Positions 1 to 6,305 of a stretch of DNA of 11,711 nt are shown in pieces. Location of the stretch: positions 1-11,711 of the forward strand of contig JANMNW010000105.1 of the NCBI GenBank assembly GCA_031368515.1. Reading direction: 5' to 3'. The first letter of the stretch is position 1. Every line of letters begins with the position of its first letter. A program made the position numbers and the translations under genes. A model generated the notes under the pieces. That model saw only the letters and a program-made list of their open reading frames with translations, had not been told where the DNA came from and ran no database searches. This DNA comes from CANJQH01 sp031368515 (GTDB taxonomy: Bacteria > Chloroflexota > Anaerolineae > J036 > Brachytrichaceae).

Positions 1-1
1 G

Positions 2-157
2 ATCGCCGGGTTGATCGAAGGGTTTTTCTCGCCGTCAGAGACGGTCCCGTCCGCGGTCAAATACGTGATCGGCATTGGCAGCGGCGTGCTGCTGTATGCG
101 TATCTATTGTTGGCCGCTAGATCACGCCGCGCGACTTCAGCTCCAGATAGCGGTTGA
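2..157 (+). CDS. SpoIIM-like (DUF95) integral membrane protein, C-terminal end only
   Basis: Only the last 51 codons are present; the gene enters from the left edge and stops at TGA 155-157. The visible peptide begins IAGLIEGFFSPSE and continues into a hydrophobic segment (GIGSGVLLYAYLLL) followed by a short basic/polar tail. The IEGF(F/I)SPS motif ahead of a last membrane helix is typical of the stage II sporulation protein M family. In non-sporulating bacteria this family sits beside MoxR and DUF58 genes, often with an RDD membrane protein. It points towards the DUF58 gene on the other strand, and the two coding regions overlap tail to tail by 41 bp (117-157). The role is inferred from family and neighbourhood; a general part in a membrane MoxR module is more likely than sporulation. 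Confidence 0.75.
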   Translation: MAGLIEGFFSPSETVPSAVKYVIGIGSGVLLYAYLLLAARSRRATSAPDSG

Positions 158-1508
158 CCACACCGATCGAGAGCTGGTTGGCCGGCACATCCAGCGTCAG
201 CACACCGCGCTGCCGCAGTTGATCCAGCGTGAGCGCGCGCTCGGCCAGCACCTGTTCGGCCAGCGCCCGTTGATAGGTCGAGGCGCTGTCGACCGGCGGC
301 TGGCCCGCCAGCGCAAAAAGCTGTGGATCGTTGACGGTGACGAGCAAGGGCAGATGGCGTTGCCGCAACAGCGCCATCTGCGCCACCACGGTGTCGGTGG
401 CGCTGCCATACGCCAAATCGCTCATCACCACCAGCAGCGAGCGCTTTTTGAGCTTGACGCCCAGATAGGCAAAGGCGCGCCCGAAATCGGACTCAACCGG
501 CTGCGATTGCAGCGCGTACAACTGCGCCAGCATGCGGTAAAACTGGCCCTTGCCAGCTTTGGGTGAAAGCCAGATCTGCACGTCGTCGGCAAACGCCAGC
601 AGCCCGACCTTGTCGCCGCGCATGCCGGCGACATAGCTCAGCATCAATGCGGCGTTGACGCAATAGTCGACTTTTTCAAGTGCGTCGACCGGCGCGCTCA
701 TCAGCCGGCCGACATCGATTGCGGCGACGATGTTCTGGCTGCGCTCGGTTTCAAACTGTCGCACGGTGGGCTTGCCGCGCCGGGCGGTGGCTTTCCAGTC
801 GATGCGGCGAAACTCGTCGTCGTTTTGATACTCGCGCAGCCGTTCGAAATCGCTGCCGGCGCCGAAGCGGCGCGAGCGGCGCAACCCCATTTCCTGCAAC
901 ATGCCGCGGCGCGCCAACAGGTCGTATTTCCGGATATCGAGCAGATTGGGATAGACCGCGACAGATGCGGCGGCCGCAAACGACGCCTGCCGCAGCACCA
1001 GTCCCAGCACGCCCTGCCAGCGCAGATTGATGTCGCCAAAACGATAGTCGCCCCGGCGTGTCGGGCGCACGGTGTAGCGCAGCTGCGCCGATGCGCGCGG
1101 GGCCAGCGGCAAATAGCCCGCGCCATCCCCCAGCAGGCTGCGCTTTGGCACGGCCGCCTTTGCCTCATCGGCCATCCCAATCTGTTGCGCATGCCCAAGC
1201 TGCTCAGCGCTGGCGCTGAACTGGGGCGGGAATTCATCGCGCGCCAGAATGCACACGGGCCGCGTTCCGCGATAGTCCACCCAGACGATGATGGCATTGT
1301 TCGCGCCGAGCGAAAGCCGTTGGTCGTGGATGCGCCGCGGCGCAAAGTCGGCCGGCTGGGCAGAGATGCGTCGATCCGCCAGCACCGCGAGGACCAGCAG
1401 CGCCACATACACCCCGGCTACGACGATCAGAATTGGCGCGGCCAATCCGCCCGCCAGCACAACGGCGGCCAGCGCAAACAAGGCAAAGGCGCGGCGGGTG
1501 AGCTGCAT
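117..1508 (-). CDS. DUF58 domain protein (VWA-like partner of MoxR)
   Basis: 463 aa, last gene of the MoxR operon. Two membrane helices fill residues about 7-44, then a beta-rich region, then the DUF58 signature around 218-243 (GSDFERLREY, then RRIDWKATAR). Beyond it is a von Willebrand A-like fold with AIDVGRLM near 263-270 at the metal-site position. This is degenerate compared with the DxSxS of true MIDAS proteins, which is normal for the family. DUF58 proteins are thought to be the membrane-bound substrates or adaptors of MoxR AAA+ ATPases. The ATG lies 12 nt after the MoxR stop; the nearest Shine-Dalgarno-like element (AGGA) is rather far, about 10 nt, so translation may rely on coupling. 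The 3' end overlaps the convergent SpoIIM-like gene, so no terminator can lie between them. Confidence 0.92.
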   Translation of the reverse strand: MQLTRRAFALFALAAVVLAGGLAAPILIVVAGVYVALLVLAVLADRRISAQPADFAPRRIHDQRLSLGANNAIIVWVDYRGTRPVCILARDEFPPQFSASAEQLGHAQQIGMADEAKAAVPKRSLLGDGAGYLPLAPRASAQLRYTVRPTRRGDYRFGDINLRWQGVLGLVLRQASFAAAASVAVYPNLLDIRKYDLLARRGMLQEMGLRRSRRFGAGSDFERLREYQNDDEFRRIDWKATARRGKPTVRQFETERSQNIVAAIDVGRLMSAPVDALEKVDYCVNAALMLSYVAGMRGDKVGLLAFADDVQIWLSPKAGKGQFYRMLAQLYALQSQPVESDFGRAFAYLGVKLKKRSLLVVMSDLAYGSATDTVVAQMALLRQRHLPLLVTVNDPQLFALAGQPPVDSASTYQRALAEQVLAERALTLDQLRQRGVLTLDVPANQLSIGVVNRYLELKSRGVI

Positions 1509-1520
1509 GTCAGGCGCGTC

Positions 1521-2471
1521 CTATCGCGGCACCTCGACCTTGCCCAGCACGCGCTTGATCACCGCGTCGGGTGTGAGCCCTTCGATCTCAGCCTCGGGCT
1601 TGAGCATGATGCGATGGCGCAGAATCGGATAGCTGAGCGATTTGACATCGTCGGGCACGACATAGTCGCGGCCCTGCATGGCCGCCGAGGCTTTGGCGGC
1701 CAGCAGCATGGCGATCGACGCGCGCGGGCTGCCACCCAACACAAGATCGCTCGATTTGCGCGTGGCCGCGGCGATCTGCGTCACATAGTCGAAGAGGCCG
1801 TCTTCTACGCGCACGGCTTTGATCTCGGCGCGCAGGCGTTCGAGCTCCGCCGGATCGATCACAGGGGCAAGCCCTGCGCTGTTGAGCGCGTGCGCATCAA
1901 AGCCGGCGTGATAGCGGCGCAGCACTTCGCCTTCTTGCGCGGCAGACGGATAGTCGACCAGAATCTTGAACAGAAAGCGGTCGAGCTGCGCTTCGGGCAA
2001 CGGATATGTGCCTTCGTATTCGACCGGGTTTTGGGTGGCGATCACCATGAACGGCTCGGGCAGTGCAAAGCGCTGGCCTTCGATCGTGACCTGGCGCTCT
2101 TCCATGGCTTCGAGCAGGGCCGATTGCGTTTTGGCCGGCGCGCGGTTGATCTCGTCGGCCAGCAGGATGTTGGTGAAGATCGGGCCTTTGCGCGTATGAA
2201 ACTGGCCGCTCGATTGGTCGTAGACCTGCGTGCCGATGATGTCCGAGGGCATCAAATCCGGTGTGAATTGCACGCGCGCAAAATCGGCCCGCACCAGGTG
2301 CGCCAGCGTTTTGGCCGCCAGGGTTTTGGCGGTGCCGGGCACGCCTTCAAGCAACACGTGCCCGCGCGAAAAGAGCGCCACCAGCATTTGCTCAAACGCG
2401 TCGCTCTGGCCGACTATGGCTTTGTGCGCCTCGGCATGCAGAGCGGCAGCGCACTCTTGGACTGTATTCAT
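1521..2471 (-). CDS. moxR: MoxR-family AAA+ ATPase
   Basis: 316 aa, the usual length for the family. Walker A is GVPGTAKT (43-50), Walker B is ILLADE (102-107), sensor 1 is ATQNP (145-149) within the very conserved stretch ending LPEAQLDRF, and sensor 2 lies at GGSPRA (246-251). All catalytic residues look intact. MoxR proteins form ring ATPases and act as chaperones with VWA/DUF58 partners in maturation of envelope or enzyme complexes; the actual client here is unknown. The start overlaps the stop of the DUF4350 gene in an ATGA, and GGAGG at 2476-2480 stands 4 nt before the ATG, so this gene has the best ribosome-binding site of the operon besides being translationally coupled. Confidence 0.96.
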   Translation of the reverse strand: MNTVQECAAALHAEAHKAIVGQSDAFEQMLVALFSRGHVLLEGVPGTAKTLAAKTLAHLVRADFARVQFTPDLMPSDIIGTQVYDQSSGQFHTRKGPIFTNILLADEINRAPAKTQSALLEAMEERQVTIEGQRFALPEPFMVIATQNPVEYEGTYPLPEAQLDRFLFKILVDYPSAAQEGEVLRRYHAGFDAHALNSAGLAPVIDPAELERLRAEIKAVRVEDGLFDYVTQIAAATRKSSDLVLGGSPRASIAMLLAAKASAAMQGRDYVVPDDVKSLSYPILRHRIMLKPEAEIEGLTPDAVIKRVLGKVEVPR

Positions 2472-3685
2472 CGTGCCTCCAAGGGACTGGTTTTGAACGA
2501 ATCGATTTCGGTCGCGGCGCGCGCCAGGCGCAGCAGCGTGGCTTCATCTGCGTCGGCGCGGTTCATGTCGCGCAGCGTGTCGATCAGCCGCGCGCTGTTC
2601 AAATCGTCGCGCACGCGCGTCAGCGCCTCGACAAATTCGCCATCGGGCAAGTTGGCGTCGATGCCCGCCGGCGCCCCCAATGCGCGCTTGAGGCGGTGGC
2701 GATAGTGCTTGAGCATGGCCGTTCGTTTGCCGCTGCGCTGAAAGAGCTGGGCCATCGAGATCACATATTCGGACGGGCTGCGCCGCGCGATGGCGGCTGC
2801 CAGCGGCACCGGCCGGCCAAAGCGCCGGCCGTTCAGCGCGAGCGTGAACAACGAGAGCACGGTGAGATAGATCAGCGCCCAGCCCCACGGCGTGTCGTAG
2901 AGTGTGGCAAGTGAGAACGCCCCGCTGGCCGCTGCGGCGCTGTCAAAGCCCAGGTGATACTCATCGAACGCCACTGTGGCTGGCGCGTCGGTGTTCATCA
3001 TCAGCCGCACCAGTCGTGCGCTTGCACCTGCGCCGCGCAAGCTTTCATTGGTGAACAGATACGGCGCGGTGGTGACATACACCGTGCCCAGGTCGCGCTG
3101 GAATGACACGAGCACTGCGCCGTCGTTGTCTCCCGCCCGCATCTGCACCGTGGCGGGCTCGCCGTTGAACGCGCCAGGCTCAACGATCAGCCGCTCGCGC
3201 ACTTCGACTCGGATGCTGTTGGTGATCGGGGCGCCGTTCACAGGCAACGCTTCTTTGGCAAACGGGGCAAACGGCATGTCAGCGGCGTGCGCGCCCAAGA
3301 TGGCATTCAGCCGTGGCGCGCCGTCGCTGTAGGCATAGATCAGGGTTCCGCCGTCCTCGACCCACGCCGCGATCCGTTCGGCATCGGCGTCGCTGTAGCC
3401 CACCGATGGCGGCATGACAAACAGCACGCTGATGCCGTCGTCTGGCGCAAATCGCTCGCCTTCGAGGCGACGGGTGGTGAACCCAAGTTCCTTCAGCCAG
3501 GCTTCGAGGCCATACAAGCCGCTGTCGGCCGCCGAGCGAACCGAGAACGGCGTGAAGGTGCCGCGCGCTTCCTGTTCGCGCTGCTGGCGGGTGCTGGCGG
3601 TGAAAGCGAATGCCAGAAGCCCAGCGATAAGCGCGCCGCCCAACGCCAACTCCAGCAGGTTTGCACGGGACGCCGGCGCTTTCAT
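2468..3685 (-). CDS. DUF4350 domain membrane protein
   Basis: 405 aa. A helix at about 10-30 anchors the N terminus. The outside domain looks like a Rossmann/GATase-type fold, with VLFVMPPSVGYSDADAERI (about 87-105) and WVEDGGTLIYAYSDG (108-122), and ends in FDEYHLGF (240-247), the best-known motif of the family. A second helix follows (268-285), then the conserved RRSPSEYV (301-308) and a cytoplasmic helical tail. This arrangement is that of DUF4350 proteins, regularly encoded between DUF4129 and MoxR genes. Start and stop are both ATGA overlaps with the neighbouring genes (3682-3685 and 2468-2471), indicating translational coupling. The biochemical role is unknown; it probably belongs to a membrane complex with MoxR and DUF58. 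Confidence 0.9.
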   Translation of the reverse strand: MKAPASRANLLELALGGALIAGLLAFAFTASTRQQREQEARGTFTPFSVRSAADSGLYGLEAWLKELGFTTRRLEGERFAPDDGISVLFVMPPSVGYSDADAERIAAWVEDGGTLIYAYSDGAPRLNAILGAHAADMPFAPFAKEALPVNGAPITNSIRVEVRERLIVEPGAFNGEPATVQMRAGDNDGAVLVSFQRDLGTVYVTTAPYLFTNESLRGAGASARLVRLMMNTDAPATVAFDEYHLGFDSAAAASGAFSLATLYDTPWGWALIYLTVLSLFTLALNGRRFGRPVPLAAAIARRSPSEYVISMAQLFQRSGKRTAMLKHYRHRLKRALGAPAGIDANLPDGEFVEALTRVRDDLNSARLIDTLRDMNRADADEATLLRLARAATEIDSFKTSPLEAR

Positions 3686-4248
3686 GCGCGCACCTGCCGA
3701 ACGCTTTCGATGGCGGCACGATAGCGTTCGAACTGTTCAGGCGTGAGCGGCGCAAAGCCATACCAGACGCGGTCATAAACATCGACGACCGGACTGAGCG
3801 CGGCGGCCAGTTCGGCCGACTGTTTGAGCGCGCGCACGGTTTCGCGGTTGGTCAGCGCCCGGTCGAACTTGAGCGCGCCGCGCTCGTCGAGCAGCAGAAG
3901 CGTGGCCAGATACAGCTGCCGCATGGCTTGGCGGTAGTCGCCTGCACCCGCATGTCGTTGCGCGTTGTCGATGGCTTTGGCGCTCGTTTGTGGCAGGCTG
4001 TCGTCAGGCGCGCTTACTGGCGAGGCTTCGCTGATCAGATTGGCGCGCCAGTTGCGGATCAGCAGCACCGCCGCCGCGACCAGAATAGCCACGGCGGCGA
4101 CGGTTGCGCCGATGCGCACGGCCTCCGGGCTCACGCCTGCAAACAGATCGCGCAAGAAATCGGCCAGCCAGTTGTTGACGGCGTTGCCGCGCGTGAAGGG
4201 CGGCTGGCTGAAAATCCGCCGCAGTTCGTCCAGCTCTTGCTCGTTCAT
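3682..4248 (-). CDS. DUF4129 domain membrane protein
   Basis: 188 aa when started at the ATG at 4248, which overlaps the preceding gene's TGA in an ATGA. The reading frame stays open upstream to 4587, but that part lies wholly inside the membrane-protein gene in another frame, has an Arg/His-rich composition and is a shadow. The N terminus carries an amphipathic stretch, one helix sits at about 44-63, and the C-terminal half is a clear DUF4129 domain: DYRQAMRQLYLATLLLLDE, then LTNRETVRAL, then YDRVWYGFAPLTPEQFERY. In larger family members this domain is fused to a transglutaminase; here it is alone. It is a fixed companion of MoxR/DUF58 modules, with unknown biochemical role. Confidence 0.88.
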   Translation of the reverse strand: MNEQELDELRRIFSQPPFTRGNAVNNWLADFLRDLFAGVSPEAVRIGATVAAVAILVAAAVLLIRNWRANLISEASPVSAPDDSLPQTSAKAIDNAQRHAGAGDYRQAMRQLYLATLLLLDERGALKFDRALTNRETVRALKQSAELAAALSPVVDVYDRVWYGFAPLTPEQFERYRAAIESVRQVRA

Positions 4249-5180
4249 TCCGCGCCGGGGTCCATTGGGCCGGGTTGAGCCGGCTCGGGCGTGCTTGTCT
4301 GGGCCAGGCGATCCATGGCCAGCTGCAGATCGAGACCTTCCTTGCGCACGCGCATGTCGTAGTACAGATGCGTGTAAGCCATGGAGGTGAACGCGCCAAT
4401 CAGAATGCCCACGATGCCCGAAACCAGCGTCACCAGCACGCTGGAGACAAGGGGCTGCTGGGGCATCAGAAGCATGCTGGAAATCTGTACGGCGTAGGTT
4501 GGCACCGCGCTGATGATGACGAGCAACAGCCCGATGATGATCAGAATGCCGAAGAGGCGCCAGAAGCTGTCGCGCGTGAGCGCCCAACTGCGTTTCAGGC
4601 TTTCAATGGCGCCCTTTTGCTCGAGCATGATGGAGTGCTCGGTGAACATCAGCCGCACGCCGCCGAGAATGGAGAGGACCAGCAACGCGAGCGCGCCGAT
4701 GCAGGGGATGATGGCCAGGATGATGGCCGGGATGACCACAAGCACGCCCAGGCCGATCAAGCCAAACTGTGGGCGCCAGCGCGCCAGCGATTGGCGGTAC
4801 ATCGCACGCGCGGTAAAAGGCTTGTTCAAAATCGCGTGAGAGCAGGCAGAAACCATGGCCCCGGCCTGGATGACCGAGGCAAAAGACACCACAATCGACG
4901 ATCCCAACAGCAGGCACAAGGCCGGCAAAAAGCCGGCCAGAAATGCTTGGCCGCCGTCTCGGAACAGTTCCTGGCTGTTCTGCATCTGCTCTGGGTCGAG
5001 AAACGGCATGAGCGCGTTAAAGTAGGGAATCAGCGCCAGTCCCTGCAACAGCAGCGACGGAATGCCGACGATGGCGGCGATGGTGAGCAACGGCCGCAAA
5101 TGGCGGCGATACAGGCGAAAGCTTTTGTCGAGGATGTCGCCCAGGTCCATCGGGCGCAGTTCGGGCAGCGATGTATTCAT
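4245..5180 (-). CDS. Six-TM membrane protein, GPDPase_memb/DUF7847-like
   Basis: 311 aa from the ATG at 5180. The N terminus (LRPMDLGDILDKSFRLYRRH) and the internal SLKRSWALTRDSFWRLFGI (about 194-212) are characteristic of the membrane domain first named from glycerophosphoryl diester phosphodiesterases, without the catalytic domain. Roughly six hydrophobic segments are visible (about 32-52, 83-112, 140-160, 162-177, 209-230, 249-270), followed by HLYYDMRVRKEGLDLQL and a Pro-rich tail. An in-frame ATG at 5210 would add 10 residues, but it coincides with the putative -10 element and the family motif starts right after the 5180 ATG, so I prefer the latter. First gene of the MoxR operon; it shares an ATGA with the DUF4129 gene. 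No enzymatic activity is expected. Confidence 0.85.
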   Translation of the reverse strand: MNTSLPELRPMDLGDILDKSFRLYRRHLRPLLTIAAIVGIPSLLLQGLALIPYFNALMPFLDPEQMQNSQELFRDGGQAFLAGFLPALCLLLGSSIVVSFASVIQAGAMVSACSHAILNKPFTARAMYRQSLARWRPQFGLIGLGVLVVIPAIILAIIPCIGALALLVLSILGGVRLMFTEHSIMLEQKGAIESLKRSWALTRDSFWRLFGILIIIGLLLVIISAVPTYAVQISSMLLMPQQPLVSSVLVTLVSGIVGILIGAFTSMAYTHLYYDMRVRKEGLDLQLAMDRLAQTSTPEPAQPGPMDPGAE

Positions 5181-5194
5181 GGATTGTGGGGTTG

Positions 5195-5240
5195 AATGAC
5201 CGAAGGTCATTTTAGCGGATCGGAAAGGTCATGACCTTTC
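5195..5240 (-). promoter_or_regulatory. Putative promoter and GGTCA palindromes ahead of the MoxR operon
   Basis: Two GGTCA-type palindromes lie close together. One is a perfect 18-bp palindrome at 5223-5240 (GAAAGGTCATGACCTTTC). The other has 7-bp arms, AATGACC/GGTCATT, with a 3-bp spacer at 5195-5211. On the minus strand TAAAAT (5214-5209) fits a -10 element with a start near 5202, about 22 nt ahead of the preferred start codon. I find no convincing -35. The palindromes could be an operator placed across the promoter or members of a dispersed palindromic repeat family. Confidence 0.35.
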
Positions 5241-5501
5241 AGGTCTTAACCTTTCCCATGACTCACTTTGGCCCCAAAAGGCCGTATCGATCAAGGTATC
5301 ACGATCCCAGAACTGCGGCGAATTAGGCGGGCCCTTGGCTGTAGCCTCAAAGTGCACACGCAGCAGCTGGTTGAAAAAAAAATCTCGTTGGGCGCGCCGA
5401 GATCGCTTGCGGTGGCGGCGTTTCATCAAATTGAACGAAGAGCCTGCTATTCCATGCTGCGATTGTTACATCGGCGTGGACCACCCAGCAAGGTGGCAGA
5501 C
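5241..5501. other. Intergenic stretch without a recognisable gene
   Basis: About 260 bp between the MoxR-operon promoter region and the end of the hydrolase gene. Short open frames exist on both strands (for example minus 5229-5429, 66 codons), but none has a ribosome-binding site or a recognisable domain. It holds a run of nine A at 5374-5382, unusual for this GC-rich window. I see no clear terminator for the hydrolase transcript. It might be the decayed remains of a gene, but nothing identifies which. Confidence 0.5.
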
Positions 5502-6242
5502 TTACTGATCCAATCCCAATACAAAATCAGCAGTGGCATCGGCGATTTGCGCGCGCGCAGCCAGCATGTCGATCTTGGCTGCGTTGTCGCCTTTCTGCGG
5601 CCCGTAGTCGCCAAACATGGCGTGGTTGCCGCCTTCGACTGCCAAGAGTGTTGCGTCGGCAGGCAGGCCGTTACGGCGGTCGGTGGCGGTCAGATCCGGA
5701 GAAAGCCCATCCAGGCTGCCATAAATCGATAGCACCCGAATGGGCAGCTTGGACACATCGATGCCGCCGCTCAGTGGCGCGCCCCAGAGCACCAAGCCTT
5801 GGAACGGCTGCGCAGCGCTGGCATGCGTCGCCACATATTGCGCCGCCATCGCGCCGCCCAGCGAGTGCCCGGCAATGGCCCAGCTCTTGACGTTGGGAAA
5901 GGCCTCGCGCACACCATCTGCCGCGTTGGCATTGAGCACCGCCAGCTCCAAGGGCACGGGGGTAATCACGACCAAAACGCCGCGCTCGGCCAATACTTTG
6001 GCGATGGGCGCATACGCTTCGGCATCGACCAGCCCGCCGGGATAAAAGACCATCCCGTGTGTCGCCTGCGTGGCCGGCTCAAACACCAACCAGCCGTTGA
6101 CGCGTTTGGCCGTTTGCGCCGCTGCGCGCGCATCCTCCAGCGCTGGATAACGGCTCACGCGCGTCCAGGTGACAAACCCTATGGCGATGATCAACAGAAA
6201 CGCAACAAAGACCAGCGCCGCAGCGCGAAAGAATCTCTTCAT
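5502..6242 (-). CDS. Membrane-anchored alpha/beta hydrolase
   Basis: 246 aa from the ATG at 6242. A basic start (MKRFFR) and one hydrophobic helix (about 6-26) form a signal anchor, so the enzyme probably faces the outside of the membrane. The alpha/beta-hydrolase core shows the nucleophile elbow GHSLGG (Ser about 127), a candidate acid in GSLDGLSP (Asp about 178) and a candidate base in GGNHAMFGDYG (His about 207), so the triad looks complete. The layout resembles the small Abhydrolase_5/dienelactone-hydrolase-like family; the substrate cannot be told. The frame can be extended to a TTG at 6275, but that codon lies within the hairpin 6255-6296, so the ATG is preferred. GGGTG 7 nt upstream is a weak Shine-Dalgarno. 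It follows thrS on the same strand with the hairpin between, so it may be partly co-transcribed. Confidence 0.85.
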   Translation of the reverse strand: MKRFFRAAALVFVAFLLIIAIGFVTWTRVSRYPALEDARAAAQTAKRVNGWLVFEPATQATHGMVFYPGGLVDAEAYAPIAKVLAERGVLVVITPVPLELAVLNANAADGVREAFPNVKSWAIAGHSLGGAMAAQYVATHASAAQPFQGLVLWGAPLSGGIDVSKLPIRVLSIYGSLDGLSPDLTATDRRNGLPADATLLAVEGGNHAMFGDYGPQKGDNAAKIDMLAARAQIADATADFVLGLDQ

Positions 6243-6254
6243 TTTGAAACACCC

Positions 6255-6296
6255 GACAGGAACCCGATTCGGCAAAAGCCGAATCGGGTTCCTGTC
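6255..6296. repeat. Perfect 19-bp inverted repeat with 4-nt loop
   Basis: Arms 6255-6273 and 6278-6296 are exact reverse complements, with AAAA (+ strand) as the loop. It starts 10 nt after the thrS stop codon and ends 12 nt before the hydrolase ATG. On the minus strand it could work as a strong stem after thrS, but no U-run follows, so it is not a standard intrinsic terminator. mRNA 3'-end protection, partial termination or a REP-like element are all possible. Confidence 0.8.
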
Positions 6297-6305
6297 TCAT
6301 TTCGC

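Noticed and set aside
825..2705. Long plus-strand open frame of 626 codons across the DUF58, MoxR and DUF4350 genes
   Set aside because: It is antisense to three well-supported genes, is rich in Arg/His/Gln as expected for a GC-rich shadow frame, and shows no domain or ribosome-binding site.
4249..4587. Upstream extension of the DUF4129 reading frame to 4587
   Set aside because: The added part overlaps the membrane-protein gene in another frame and has shadow-like composition; the ATGA start at 4248 fits the operon pattern.
5229..5732. Small open frames on either strand between the MoxR operon and the hydrolase
   Set aside because: The minus frame (5229-5429) and plus frame (5268-5732) lack ribosome-binding sites and recognisable motifs; the plus frame also runs into the hydrolase gene antisense.
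6243..6275. TTG start for the hydrolase at 6275
   Set aside because: It lies within a perfect hairpin and gives an unsuitable N terminus; the ATG at 6242 directly precedes a normal signal anchor.
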